DNA from: CAVONV01 sp963697355
GTDB taxonomy: Bacteria; Acidobacteriota; Vicinamibacteria; Marinacidobacterales; DATDRI01
Direction of reading: 5' to 3'
Length of the DNA: 64,000 nt
Assembly: GCA_963697355.1 (NCBI GenBank)
Contig: CAVONV010000004.1
Coordinates: forward strand, 372,001 to 436,000
Positions 27,586-36,386 of this stretch are shown piece by piece. A program made the translations under genes and the position numbers. Each line of letters opens with the position of its first letter. Position 1 is the stretch's first letter. The notes below the pieces were generated by a model that worked only from the letters and a program-made list of their open reading frames with translations, was not told where the DNA came from and made no database searches.

Positions 27586-29421
27586 TTAGAGACTCCCTGA
27601 CCGGGTCGTTTCTCCGCGGAGCCGTTTCAGCACTTCCGTCGTTATTCCAATCGCTAACTTGTTCGTTTCTCGTCCAAGGAGCTGTGCCAAGGGTTCAATG
27701 GCTCGAGGGTCACCGATACGGCCCAAGGCGCTAACGGCACGGTTGCGAGCGACGAGCACACCCTGCTCGAGTATTTCGATGAGACCGGGAACCACTTGTT
27801 TTCCTTGGTTGCACAATGCGTTCTCAGCACTGAATCGAACGTTCCATGACGGGTCAGATAGGCATTTCAAGAGCGGAGTGACGGCGCGATCGTCTCTATA
27901 GTCCCCCAGAATCCTAGCCGATGCGGTTCGGACATCGTAGGATTCATGCTCGATGAGGGAAAGAGCAGTGTCGAAGAGCTCCGGTGTGCCGGTGGCCAGG
28001 TTTCGTGCACCCTCCAGCGCAGCTCGCCGGACGCCATTGTCCGGATCTGTCCGCGCGAGCCCGAGGAGTGGTCCTGCCGCCTGTCCGTTCTGCAGGTCTC
28101 TTAGCGTTTCCACCGCCTGGTGACGTACGTGAATAGAGTCATCCCTTAGGAGGCTCAGTATCTTTGGAACGACACGGTCGTCTCCAATCCGCCCGAGGAC
28201 AGCCATTGCACCGCAACGTTGCCATGCCGCGCACCCGATTTTGGTCAAGGCTTCTTGTGCTTCGAGCCCGAGCTCCTGCTCGGGAACGCTCAGCAAAGAC
28301 TTGAGTAGGTCGACCGCGCGATGGTCCTCGAGGTCACCGAGAGCTCTCACCGCGCGTAAGCGGGTCTGGACGTCTTCGGACCGTTCGGCTTCGTCGAGCA
28401 GGACATCGATGTTCGAGCGGTTGAAGCTCAATACGCCGAGAAGAGGCTCCACTACTCGGTCACCGAATTGCGTCAGTGCCGAAATGGTCGCTTGGCGAAC
28501 CAAATAGTAGCTGCTTTTGAGTTGTTCGACGAGAACGGGGATTGAGGCGGGATCGCCGATGGCGCCCAATGCAGAAACGGCGGTGCACTTTGCGATGGCA
28601 CTCTTTGAGTGCTCCAAAGCAACGATGACCGGCTCTGTTGCCAGCTTGCCGTAGTGGACCACGGCGTCGACGACTCTGGTGCGAGTATCGTCGTCTCTGT
28701 CTCCCGTGGCGGCGATGAGGGGCTGTAGAGCTTCGGGCGCACCAATGAGTCCAAGGGCTTCGGCGGCCTCGGCCCGGACAGTCGGCTCCGGATCGCTCGA
28801 GAGGATTTCGATGAGTCGGCTCGCCGCTCGGTCTTTACCAATGAGGCCGAGAGTGCGCGCCGCATGCCGCCTGACAGATGCGCTGACGGCGTCGAGGCTC
28901 TCGATGAGCAAAGGGCAGCTGTCTTCGCCGAGATTTCGGAGGCCTTCTACGGCCATTTCAATGATCTCGGGATCGTCCACGCTGAGCATTCGAACGAGGT
29001 TGCGTGACAGCTTCACATCGCCGGAATCGATAATACGCCGCACTTTGTCCTTGAGCGCGTTCAGGGCTTCGTTCCTGACCAACCACTCTTCGTCCTCGGC
29101 CAGCTTGATCAGATCGTCGATGATGCGATGATCGCCGAGGTTTCCGAGCGCGGAGGCCGCGGCCCAGCGAAGGGTCATCTCCGGTGAACCAACGAACCTG
29201 GGCTTGAGGATCTCCGGGACGGCGTCCTCGATCCCTAGTCTCGATATGGCCATGATTGCGGCGTGACGGACCTCGCTGATGGGATCGTTCAGTTTTTCCA
29301 TAAGAACGGGAACGATGGATTCATCTTTTTCATAGCTCAAGTCGATGAGAGCCAGTCTTCGCTCCCTCCAATCCGGATTGGATTGGGCTTCGTTCAACAG
29401 ATGTGGAACACGCTCTGACAT
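27586..29421 (-). CDS. HEAT-repeat (PBS lyase-like) scaffold protein
   Basis: The protein has about 611 residues and is made almost entirely of HEAT-like helical pairs of about 31 residues each, recognisable by recurring VR..A..ALG.IGD..A...L segments, giving roughly 18 units. Such proteins are protein-binding solenoids; no catalytic residues are visible and no signal peptide is present. I chose the ATG at 29421 (with GAGGCG upstream) over an upstream in-frame start at 29469, which would overlap the preceding gene. It is the third gene of a minus-strand unit after ackA and the Cys-rich gene, with a 20-base gap. Confidence 0.88.
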   Translation of the reverse strand: MSERVPHLLNEAQSNPDWRERRLALIDLSYEKDESIVPVLMEKLNDPISEVRHAAIMAISRLGIEDAVPEILKPRFVGSPEMTLRWAAASALGNLGDHRIIDDLIKLAEDEEWLVRNEALNALKDKVRRIIDSGDVKLSRNLVRMLSVDDPEIIEMAVEGLRNLGEDSCPLLIESLDAVSASVRRHAARTLGLIGKDRAASRLIEILSSDPEPTVRAEAAEALGLIGAPEALQPLIAATGDRDDDTRTRVVDAVVHYGKLATEPVIVALEHSKSAIAKCTAVSALGAIGDPASIPVLVEQLKSSYYLVRQATISALTQFGDRVVEPLLGVLSFNRSNIDVLLDEAERSEDVQTRLRAVRALGDLEDHRAVDLLKSLLSVPEQELGLEAQEALTKIGCAAWQRCGAMAVLGRIGDDRVVPKILSLLRDDSIHVRHQAVETLRDLQNGQAAGPLLGLARTDPDNGVRRAALEGARNLATGTPELFDTALSLIEHESYDVRTASARILGDYRDDRAVTPLLKCLSDPSWNVRFSAENALCNQGKQVVPGLIEILEQGVLVARNRAVSALGRIGDPRAIEPLAQLLGRETNKLAIGITTEVLKRLRGETTRSGSL

Positions 29422-29441
29422 TTCGACGCCTCGGTAGTGTA

Positions 29442-29939
29442 TTACTTTCTTTCGATGGTTCCCCGACAAGTCTCGTCGACGGCAAAAGCAGTGACCTCGT
29501 AGTTGCAGTCGATGTCTGCCAAGTGCAGAACCGAGGCTCTAAAGGCCCCGATACGAGCACAAGTCAAATCACTGAGCGAAATCCCTTCTTTGAGAAGAGC
29601 TTCACAGCTTTTCAAGTAGGGGCACTTGTGGACGACCAGCTCCAAGCGGTTGGGATTGGTCTCCGTCAGCTCGAACTGGCTCGCGTCAGTGAATAAGCGA
29701 GACTTGACACCCACCCTGATGTACTCTTCCACGGCCTTTTTGATGGAATCGACCGGGTTGGCCTTTATCCCGAATTCCGTCTCCAAGATGCGGAGAAAAT
29801 GTTCGGTGGCGTGCTCGTAGGCCCTTTGGCAAAAAGCTCGAGGCCTAGTGCCATGGAAATCGCGCGCCACTTCTTCCAGGGCGCTGAGCCAGGACAAAGC
29901 CAGAATCCATCCACTTTCTTCTCGATTCAACTTGTGCAT
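29442..29939 (-). CDS. Cysteine-rich hypothetical protein
   Basis: The protein has 165 residues, is soluble and has no signal peptide. The N-terminal 100 residues are helical. The C-terminal third concentrates cysteines in KCPYLKSCE, LTCARIGAF, DIDCNYEV and ETCRG, a spacing that could bind a metal or an Fe-S cluster. The layout is loosely like V4R or ATC-hydrolase-type sensory and enzyme domains, but I cannot assign it. It lies 12 bases after the acetate kinase stop and 20 before the HEAT-repeat protein, so the three are probably co-translated. Confidence 0.7.
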   Translation of the reverse strand: MHKLNREESGWILALSWLSALEEVARDFHGTRPRAFCQRAYEHATEHFLRILETEFGIKANPVDSIKKAVEEYIRVGVKSRLFTDASQFELTETNPNRLELVVHKCPYLKSCEALLKEGISLSDLTCARIGAFRASVLHLADIDCNYEVTAFAVDETCRGTIERK

Positions 29940-29951
29940 ATCACGTGTCCT

Positions 29952-31394
29952 TTAAGCTTCCCTCGAGAGAAGCTCCGTTTTCTTTTTCTCCGATACTTGA
30001 TCGAATCCCCATTGCTCGAGCTCGTGTTTGACCTCTTTCCCCGTGAAGGTTCGGCCCGTGCTCTTGGTCAACTTCTTGGCCAACTCGCTCACGGTTGCCT
30101 TGGGGCTTGCGAGCCACAACGCCAGAAGCTCCGCCTTGTCGTCAGCGGACATTGGAACGGCTCCTTCTGCTGATGTTTTCTTGGGGAGATCGGTCGTGGC
30201 CCGCTTCTCGGACTCTTGTAGAACGCGTTTCGTGTCGCGAGCAATGGCCAACTCTTCATTCGTGGGAACGACCAAGACCTTGGTTTTCCCGGTACTGATT
30301 ACAAGCTCGTTGTCGTCGTTCTTCTTGTCGTCGATCTCGATCCCCAAGTACTGCAGATGGTCCAAACAGTGCTTGCGGACGTAGGACGACTTCTCACCAA
30401 TCCCAGCCGTAAAAACGACGGCGTCCAAGCCTCCCATTACAGCGGAATAGGCGCCAATGTATTTCTTCACGCGGTGGCAGAAGATCTGGAGGGCGAGAAG
30501 GTGCTCCTCGCTTCCGTGCTCCGCTTGGAGCTGTATCTCTCGCAGGTCGTTCGATGTTTCCGTGAGACCGAGCATCCCGCTCTGCTTGTTGAGCAAAGTG
30601 TCGATCTGCTTCAAAGACATCCCCTCGGTCTGCGCGATATAGGTGATGAGTGCTGGGTCGATGTCGCCACAGCGCGTGCCCATCACCAGGCCTTCAAGGG
30701 GCGTGAATCCCATACTCGTCTCGACGCTTTTGCCTCGATCCACCGCGGCAATGCTACAGCCGTTGCCCAAGTGGCAGGTGACCATCTTCAGGTTCTCGAG
30801 GGGTGTCCCGATGTGCTCGGCGGCCTTAGCGGCCACATAGCCGTGAGAGGTTCCGTGGAAGCCGTATCGGCGGATCTTTAGCTTGCGGTACAAGGCCGAG
30901 GGAAGCGCATACATGTAGGAGCTCGGCGGGAGGGTATGGTGGAACGCGGTATCGAAAACACCGACTTGAGGAATGCCGTCGAGAAGCTCCTCACAGACTT
31001 CGATGCCCTTCAGGTTGTGGGGATTGTGAAGGGGGGCAAACTGAATGCAACGACGGACACCGTCCTTGACCTCGTCGGTGATCATCGCCGAGTCGACGAA
31101 CTCCTCGCCACCGTGGACGATCCGGTGGCCGATGGCGTCGATTTCGGATTTGGATTTGATGACACCGTTCTTGGGGTGCATCAAAGCACCGAAAACGAGA
31201 TTGAGCGCCGTATCGTGATTCTGGATTTCCCGTGTCTGGACCATCTTTTCGCGGTTCGACGGGGCATAGGTGAGAATCGCCTCGCTCGAACCAATCTTCT
31301 CCACCACGCCCTTGGCAAGGACATCCTCTTGGTCCATGTCAAAAAGTTGAAACTTCAGGGAAGAGCTGCCGCAATTCAATACCAGGACCTTCAT
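29952..31394 (-). CDS. ackA: Acetate kinase with a C-terminal extension
   Basis: It interconverts acetate plus ATP and acetyl phosphate plus ADP in the cytoplasm. Family signatures are complete: VLNCGSSSLKFQLF at the N-terminus, GHRIVHGGEEF, VFDTAFHHTLP, RYGFHGTSHGYV and HLGNGCSIAAVDRGKS, with FTAGIGEKSS near the end. The usual enzyme ends at about residue 403 (IARDTKRVL). Here about 77 further residues follow: a charged linker, then a helical segment (SADDKAELLALWLASPKATV, then SELAKKL and EVKHELEQWGF) that looks like a small helix-turn-helix-like domain. No phosphotransacetylase gene is adjacent. It heads a three-gene minus-strand operon. Confidence 0.95.
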   Translation of the reverse strand: MKVLVLNCGSSSLKFQLFDMDQEDVLAKGVVEKIGSSEAILTYAPSNREKMVQTREIQNHDTALNLVFGALMHPKNGVIKSKSEIDAIGHRIVHGGEEFVDSAMITDEVKDGVRRCIQFAPLHNPHNLKGIEVCEELLDGIPQVGVFDTAFHHTLPPSSYMYALPSALYRKLKIRRYGFHGTSHGYVAAKAAEHIGTPLENLKMVTCHLGNGCSIAAVDRGKSVETSMGFTPLEGLVMGTRCGDIDPALITYIAQTEGMSLKQIDTLLNKQSGMLGLTETSNDLREIQLQAEHGSEEHLLALQIFCHRVKKYIGAYSAVMGGLDAVVFTAGIGEKSSYVRKHCLDHLQYLGIEIDDKKNDDNELVISTGKTKVLVVPTNEELAIARDTKRVLQESEKRATTDLPKKTSAEGAVPMSADDKAELLALWLASPKATVSELAKKLTKSTGRTFTGKEVKHELEQWGFDQVSEKKKTELLSREA

Positions 31395-31761
31395 TTACCG
31401 CTTCTCCTCAGACCTTTCATCGGCGATTTGTAACATCGATAAGGCAAACGATAAGTTTACTCGTGCCGCCTGGCTTGTGCAAAGGCGAGAGCACTTGGAT
31501 CCGACTCGCACGAAACGTCGATGAGGATGATTTTGGTCGACGGGCTCGTGGGGTTCATTGGGCTCGCGGTTGGTGGGGCTTCCGCCGGCTATCTGTACAA
31601 AGACGTGTAGCCGAGGGTCTGATGGCTCCAATTTCTCTTGGAGCAATCCCGTATTCGAGCTAGTCTGACATCAGAAATACGCCGCCGACGAAGATCTCCA
31701 TGGTGCCACACCACGCGCTCGTATGATTCGTCTCCGCATCCAAACGGAAAGGAATACCTAA
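31395..31761. other. Intergenic stretch upstream of ackA
   Basis: About 370 bases between divergent genes, presumably holding both promoters. A 30-codon frame on the plus strand at 31521-31610 (listed separately) is the only thing that reads like protein. Confidence 0.4.
31521..31610 (+). CDS. Possible single-helix micropeptide or membrane-anchor remnant
   Basis: ATG to TAG encodes 29 residues (MRMILVDGLVGFIGLAVGGA, ending SAGYLYKDV). It is a hydrophobic helix with small-residue spacing, similar to N-terminal anchors of RNase Y-type proteins. There is no good ribosome site. It may be a decayed gene start rather than a working small protein. Confidence 0.2.
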   Translation: MRMILVDGLVGFIGLAVGGASAGYLYKDV

Positions 31762-32559
31762 ATGACGAGAGCACTGGCCGTCAATGCAATGATGTTGCTG
31801 CTGGTTGTTGGGATGACTGCCGTTCCAGCATCGGCCCAGGACCCGGTACCGCCACCAGAAGCGCTGAAAGGCGGGTTCCCGGCGCAGAAGCACTTTTCAC
31901 CTTACGCAGGACGCAACTTCCCGACGCAGGTCTTCTGGGGTGACAGGGACTTCACGCCCGCCGACGGGCAGAACCGGCTCCCGGGAGCGGTCGGCTACAC
32001 CAAAGGCGTGCCGATGGGCGGCGACTTGCGAAACGCTCCCGCGGGTAAGGCTCCGAGCTTTCTTGTAGCGGCTCTCAAGGATCCCCTTTCCGGCAACATC
32101 GACCGCATACAAATCGTCAAAGGCTGGGTCGATGCCGGGGGCGAGCGCCGGGAGAGGGTCTATGGCGTTGCATGGTCTGGTCACCGAACCCCCGACGCAG
32201 ACGGGAAGTTGCCGCCGGTGGGTAATACGGTGGATGTGGCCAACGCGACCTGGACTAACATCATCGGCTCTCCCGAGCTCATCAAGGTCTGGGAGGATCC
32301 GGATTTCGATCCGACCCTGCGTGCTGTCTATTACGCCCGAGTGCTCGAAATCCCGACGCCACGATGGACGGCCTACGAGGCTAAGCGTTTCGGAATCACG
32401 TTGCCGTCCGAAGTCCCGATGATCACGCAGGAGCGTGCTTACACGTCGCCGATTAGTAAAGGGCGTCGACCGCCTTTACCTGGGGGCGGCGGCGAAGTGT
32501 CGCCATCCCCCCGGGCCTTGTCAGTTTATGGACGGAGTCTCAAGACGGGTTCGGAATAG
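31762..32559 (+). pseudogene. DUF3604 protein with a large in-frame internal deletion
   Basis: The frame is open for 265 codons with a signal peptide (cleavage after ASAQ). The order of family landmarks shows the middle is missing. KHFSPYAGRNFPTQVFWGD is the N-terminal region of DUF3604 proteins, where THLHT with its metal-binding histidines should follow. Instead the protein jumps to RDFTPADGQNRLPGAVGY and the C-terminal third (GYTKGVPMGGDL, NIDRIQIVKGWVDA, VYYARVLEIPTPRWTAYEAK, TQERAYTSPI). Full-length members have 600 or more residues. The last 35 codons after TSPI are unrelated. It would lack the catalytic core, though it could still be translated and secreted. Confidence 0.75.
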
Positions 32560-32654
32560 GTGTCTGCTGCTAGGGGGCAGCATGGCAGCGGTTAAGATTC
32601 CTATGATTGGGAATCAACGCCAACTAATGACGTCATAAAGAATAGGAGGACCAC

Positions 32655-33098
32655 GTGTCCGAATACATTCGCTTCGCTCGACTTCCCTTTCTTCTTTTGA
32701 TCATCTTCATGATAGGTCGTCTGATCCTGGGTGCCCGAGGTGTCCCCTACGAACAAGGGACCTGGTTCTTCAGTATGGTTGTCCTGACCAACATCTCGGC
32801 CTTTTTCTTCGGAGCTTTCTCGCGCCGACTTCGCGGATACAAATGGCCTCAAGCCATGCTACTCGGTTTGACCATTGCGCTGGGGGCGCAGGTTCTCATC
32901 TTACTCGCCACTCTGGTATCCAGCTTGGCGGGCGCCGAGACCTACTTCAACCACCCCACCGCCCTCAATGTGGAGGAGGCCGTGGGCCTGGGGCAGGCTT
33001 TCGGCATCCGCATCATGGGACTCATCGTAAACGGCATTATCAGCGCCATAATGGGGTTGCTGGGCTGGTTTGGGGGTCGACTTCTGCCTGAGGCATGA
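32655..33098 (+). CDS. Four-helix membrane protein, unknown function
   Basis: The protein has 147 residues with membrane helices near 8-27, 38-54, 65-92 and 118-142. A short outward loop contains FNHPTALNVEEA. The GTG start has an AGGAGG ribosome site (32644-32649). No family motif is recognised. It is followed by an inverted-repeat structure at 33108-33189 that may act as its terminator. Confidence 0.75.
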   Translation: MSEYIRFARLPFLLLIIFMIGRLILGARGVPYEQGTWFFSMVVLTNISAFFFGAFSRRLRGYKWPQAMLLGLTIALGAQVLILLATLVSSLAGAETYFNHPTALNVEEAVGLGQAFGIRIMGLIVNGIISAIMGLLGWFGGRLLPEA

Positions 33099-33447
33099 CA
33101 AGAGAAGTGACAACTCAAAGCATGTTCATATTGACATGCGGCTAGCCGTGGTGTTAGGTATGGACGCAATTCGCGCGTGAGTTGTCACAAGAGTCAGCGG
33201 ATTTTCGTCATCAACATGCGACCCGAGCTCAGCCGGCGGGCATCAGCTGCTACGAACTAGCCACGACATCGTTCGTTCTCGGACGAGAACACCAACACGG
33301 GGGTAGGTTTCTCCGTTCGGAAACACATGAGAGACCTGTCCCCTTCTTTTTTCCTGCCGTTTAGCTTCCACATAGGTATGTCCGGCCGATGACACGCGGT
33401 CTTCGCGACTCGAAGACTGTCTACGAAGTTTAGCTCCCATCCATGAC
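33099..33447. other. Intergenic stretch with an inverted-repeat structure
   Basis: No gene is supported in these 349 bases. They hold the structured element at 33108-33189 and a REP-like fragment (ACCTGTCCCC followed by a T-rich run) near 33332-33353. Confidence 0.5.
33108..33189. repeat. 82-base element bounded by an 11-bp perfect inverted repeat
   Basis: GTGACAACTCA at 33108-33118 and TGAGTTGTCAC at 33179-33189 are exact reverse complements. Between them lies a hairpin GCATGT-8 nt-ACATGC (33121-33140), a GGCTAGCC palindrome (33141-33148), and ACGC/GCGT-like complementary bases. It could be a multi-branched terminator or RNA, or a tiny MITE-like insertion. Confidence 0.5.
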
Positions 33448-34623
33448 ATGTTAGTCTTTGCTTCGCCTATGTTTCTCCTATCGGTATTCCTTGGCGTTTT
33501 ACTCTGCTTCACTAATGTTCAACCGTCCCACGCCGAAAGTCCGCGAGCCGAGCTTTACACTATGGGGCCTGGGGATGAGCTCTTCACCAAATTCGGGCAT
33601 GCGGCTCTTTGCGTGACCACCGAGATTTGGTCGCCGGCGCTTTGTTTCAACTACGGAACCACCGACTTCTCACAACCTGTCAGTCTCACCTGGGACGTTC
33701 TTCGAGGTCGAGCCGAGTTCTATGTTGCGGTTTACACGATAGACGACATGCTGGAAGTTTACCGAAGCCAAGATAGAACGATCTATCGGCAGAAACTACC
33801 CCTATCCGATGAGCAAGTGTTGAGGCTGGCGGAGAGGCTCGACGGTGATACCCAGCCCGACAATCGCACCTATCTGTACGATCACTTTCTCGACAACTGC
33901 TCCACGAAACCGCGTGACCTCATCGACGATCATTCCGGACGGGTTCTAGCCTCGATGCAGCGCAGCGAGAATCCCACCTATCGCGAGCTTGTGGATGAAG
34001 GATTGGGCAACAGTTGGCTTCTCATGTTCCTCGGCGATCTCTGTCTCGGTCGTCTTCTGGACCGCGTAACGACGCCTTATGAAGCCATGTTTCTTCCGCG
34101 CGAGCTTCGAGGGGCGGTCACCGAACGACTCGGTAGCCTGCCCGTTACCGTCTATGCCCGAAAGACCCCACTCCAACCAATCCGTCCAAAAGCTGCTCGC
34201 TTCTATACGTGGCTCATCATGATGGGTTTTGCGGCGACCACGAGCATCGCTATTCTCTGGGGATCCGACCGCCTCGCTACGGGGGCTCGAGTCTTCGTGG
34301 GCTTGACATTGGGAGCTCTGGGATCATTACTTCTTTTTCTTGCGGTGGCTTCGTCGGCGCCGGAGATTCGTTTCAACGAGAATCTGCTCGTGTTCTTTGC
34401 CAGCGACTTCCTTCTGGTTACGGGTAGGCCGCAGCTGATTGCCTGGAATGCTCGGCTACGCGTCATAGCGTTGGGACTGGTCGGTGCGCTCGGCGCGGCA
34501 GGAGTGCTTATTCAGCCCCTTTGGCCGTTCTGGTGCGCAGCCATTGCTCCGCTTCTTGCTCTCGTTCTCAGCCACAACCGCCGCCGACCGCTTTCTTCTT
34601 CACGATCTTCACCTTGGGCGTGA
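33448..34623 (+). CDS. DUF4105 membrane protein
   Basis: The protein has 391 residues: an N-terminal signal/anchor (about residues 5-26, ending PSHAES), a DUF4105 domain (about 30-230, with GPGDELFTKFGHAALCV, YLYDHFLDNCSTKPRDLIDD), then four to five membrane helices. The conserved GHAAL and FLDNCSTKPRD elements resemble a papain-like/NlpC-type His and Cys pair, so envelope peptidase or hydrolase activity is possible but unproven. The last 56 bases overlap the end of the convergent YeeE/rhodanese gene; that stretch codes a Ser/Arg-rich tail here. Confidence 0.85.
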   Translation: MLVFASPMFLLSVFLGVLLCFTNVQPSHAESPRAELYTMGPGDELFTKFGHAALCVTTEIWSPALCFNYGTTDFSQPVSLTWDVLRGRAEFYVAVYTIDDMLEVYRSQDRTIYRQKLPLSDEQVLRLAERLDGDTQPDNRTYLYDHFLDNCSTKPRDLIDDHSGRVLASMQRSENPTYRELVDEGLGNSWLLMFLGDLCLGRLLDRVTTPYEAMFLPRELRGAVTERLGSLPVTVYARKTPLQPIRPKAARFYTWLIMMGFAATTSIAILWGSDRLATGARVFVGLTLGALGSLLLFLAVASSAPEIRFNENLLVFFASDFLLVTGRPQLIAWNARLRVIALGLVGALGAAGVLIQPLWPFWCAAIAPLLALVLSHNRRRPLSSSRSSPWA

Positions 34624-35809
34624 ATTCAATCTCTTCGACGAGGTGTTTGTCAGGTTGCGCTCCGGGCTGGTTGGACCCCAAAGCTGCCTCGAAGACGTGC
34701 CGTAGGCGCCTATTGCCCCCTCCGGCGTCCTCGATAACGCAGTTCTCATGGCCCTCGTGGCCAAAGACGTCCAGCCAATGATTGATGCCGCCGTCTAGGA
34801 TGTAGACGTTGACGACGTTCGCTGCCACCAGCATCTTCCAGGCTTCGGTGGATCGTTCTTCGTCGTTCGACATCAACACGACCACTGAGTTCGCAGGGAG
34901 GGTTAGAAGCGTCAAAGTGAGTGGACCATCGAGCTCCCCGGTGGCCACGTTTTTGGCATCCTGTAGATGAAAAAGGTTGTAGTCCGCTTCATCTCGCAGA
35001 TCCAGCATCCAAAGCACCAACTGGTCGTCGTTCATCAAGCTCAGAAGCTCGGCCGGGTGAATATACACCTGGCGCTCGTCGAGGAGGACCTGCTTTTCAG
35101 GAGCCATCTTCTCCCACCGATCCATCGCCGTAGGTTGTCCCACACCCATGACAAACACCGCGGCAACGAGGAGTCCACCGGCGAGCGCAAAGCGTGGCCT
35201 CGTGGACGCGCGACGAGGCTCCACTTCTTGGTCGCCGAAAATCCCTTCCAGTTTCTCAGCGCCCCAAAACATGAACAAGGCCATCAGTATGACCAGAAAG
35301 ACGACCGTTCCCGTGGGTAGACCGAAGAGCTCCGGCAATGTGAAGCGTCCCATGAAGCTCGAGTGGAAGAAGGCGGCGTACTGGTTAACGGTCTCCCCAA
35401 ATAAAAACACTCCCAGGGCAGACCCGATGAAGAAAAGGAGCCCATCAATTTTCAGTGTGGCCACAGCGACGAGCGATGTGCCTGGGCAGAAACCGCCGAT
35501 GATGAAGCCGACACCCATGATGAGCCCGCCCAAGATCCCTGGCCACAAGTACGTCGGATTCACCCATAGGCGGTTGTAATCTAAAAGCCCTAGGCCTGAA
35601 GTCGCGAATATTAAGACCATGGCGACGACGATGGCCGTAAACATGACCTTGAGAACCGTCATCTCTCTGAAATAGAACTGAGCTGCAAGCTTGGTCGATT
35701 TGCCGAACCCGGCGTTCTCCAGCACCCATCCAAAGGCGACTCCGATGAACAGGAACACAGAGAGGGCGCCGGCTTTCCCTAGTATCGTTTCGATTGGAAA
35801 TGGTGCCAT
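34568..35809 (-). CDS. YeeE/YedE half-transporter fused to a rhodanese-like domain lacking the active Cys
   Basis: The protein has 413 residues. The N-terminal 180 residues are membrane helices of the YeeE/YedE (DUF395) thiosulfate-transporter type, with the conserved Cys108 in GGFCPGTS. A further helix (about 205-222) leads to a rhodanese fold (about 240-350: LDLRDEADYNLFH, YILDGGINHW). The rhodanese active loop, normally starting with Cys and ending RS, reads VVLMSNDEERST, so the catalytic Cys is Ser314. The protein ends in a basic tail KKKAVGGGCG with Cys412 next to last. It is the last gene of the sulfur operon, 25 bases behind the other half-transporter. Confidence 0.9.
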   Translation of the reverse strand: MAPFPIETILGKAGALSVFLFIGVAFGWVLENAGFGKSTKLAAQFYFREMTVLKVMFTAIVVAMVLIFATSGLGLLDYNRLWVNPTYLWPGILGGLIMGVGFIIGGFCPGTSLVAVATLKIDGLLFFIGSALGVFLFGETVNQYAAFFHSSFMGRFTLPELFGLPTGTVVFLVILMALFMFWGAEKLEGIFGDQEVEPRRASTRPRFALAGGLLVAAVFVMGVGQPTAMDRWEKMAPEKQVLLDERQVYIHPAELLSLMNDDQLVLWMLDLRDEADYNLFHLQDAKNVATGELDGPLTLTLLTLPANSVVVLMSNDEERSTEAWKMLVAANVVNVYILDGGINHWLDVFGHEGHENCVIEDAGGGNRRLRHVFEAALGSNQPGAQPDKHLVEEIEFTPKVKIVKKKAVGGGCG

Positions 35810-35834
35810 TTTGATTACCTCCGTTCCCTAATCA

Positions 35835-36386
35835 TCAAGTCCAAGCCTTCCTGACGAACCAAGCCGCAGCGTATCCGCCCGCGAAGACAGCGAACATGAA
35901 TGCCCAACTTCCCACGGACAAAACCGCGCCCCCTGAAAGCGCTTGGCCGGAGGTGCAACCGCGTGCCAGACGAGCGCCGTACCCCATGATCACGCCGCCC
36001 GCGAGAGCCAACGCCCATCGTTGGTGTTTCGAGATGCGAGGACCTTTGTTCGTCTCGACCTTGAGTCGTCCGTTGACCAATCCCGACAGAAAGCCTCCCA
36101 AAACGGTTCCTATCGCGACCATGACGACCCAATTATCTAAAGGATGCTTTTCTCCACGGGCCATAGCAATGAGGTAGGGGATGCGGTCGATGTGCTCCGG
36201 TGCTACGACATCCTCAACGGAAACAACCATCCGTTGGATGCCTCCTGAGGCGCCCAGTCCGTTTCCCGTCAAAAAGAACGAAGCAAAGAGCACGAGGCCC
36301 AACAAGACTCCTGCCAGGTAGGGATTGACATAGGGTCGTGCCGTTTCAGGCGCGGCTTGGCTCTTGACGTTCGACACCTGATTCAT
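35835..36386 (-). CDS. YeeE/YedE half-transporter
   Basis: The protein has 183 residues and about four membrane helices, with the conserved YeeE/YedE motif MGYGARLARGCTSGQALSG (Cys144). In characterised thiosulfate importers, cysteines in two such halves pass the sulfur compound through the membrane. Here the halves are separate genes, this one and the next (34568-35809), and probably assemble together. The start overlaps the 3' end of the cytochrome gene by 41 bases, indicating translational coupling within the operon. Confidence 0.9.
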   Translation of the reverse strand: MNQVSNVKSQAAPETARPYVNPYLAGVLLGLVLFASFFLTGNGLGASGGIQRMVVSVEDVVAPEHIDRIPYLIAMARGEKHPLDNWVVMVAIGTVLGGFLSGLVNGRLKVETNKGPRISKHQRWALALAGGVIMGYGARLARGCTSGQALSGGAVLSVGSWAFMFAVFAGGYAAAWFVRKAWT

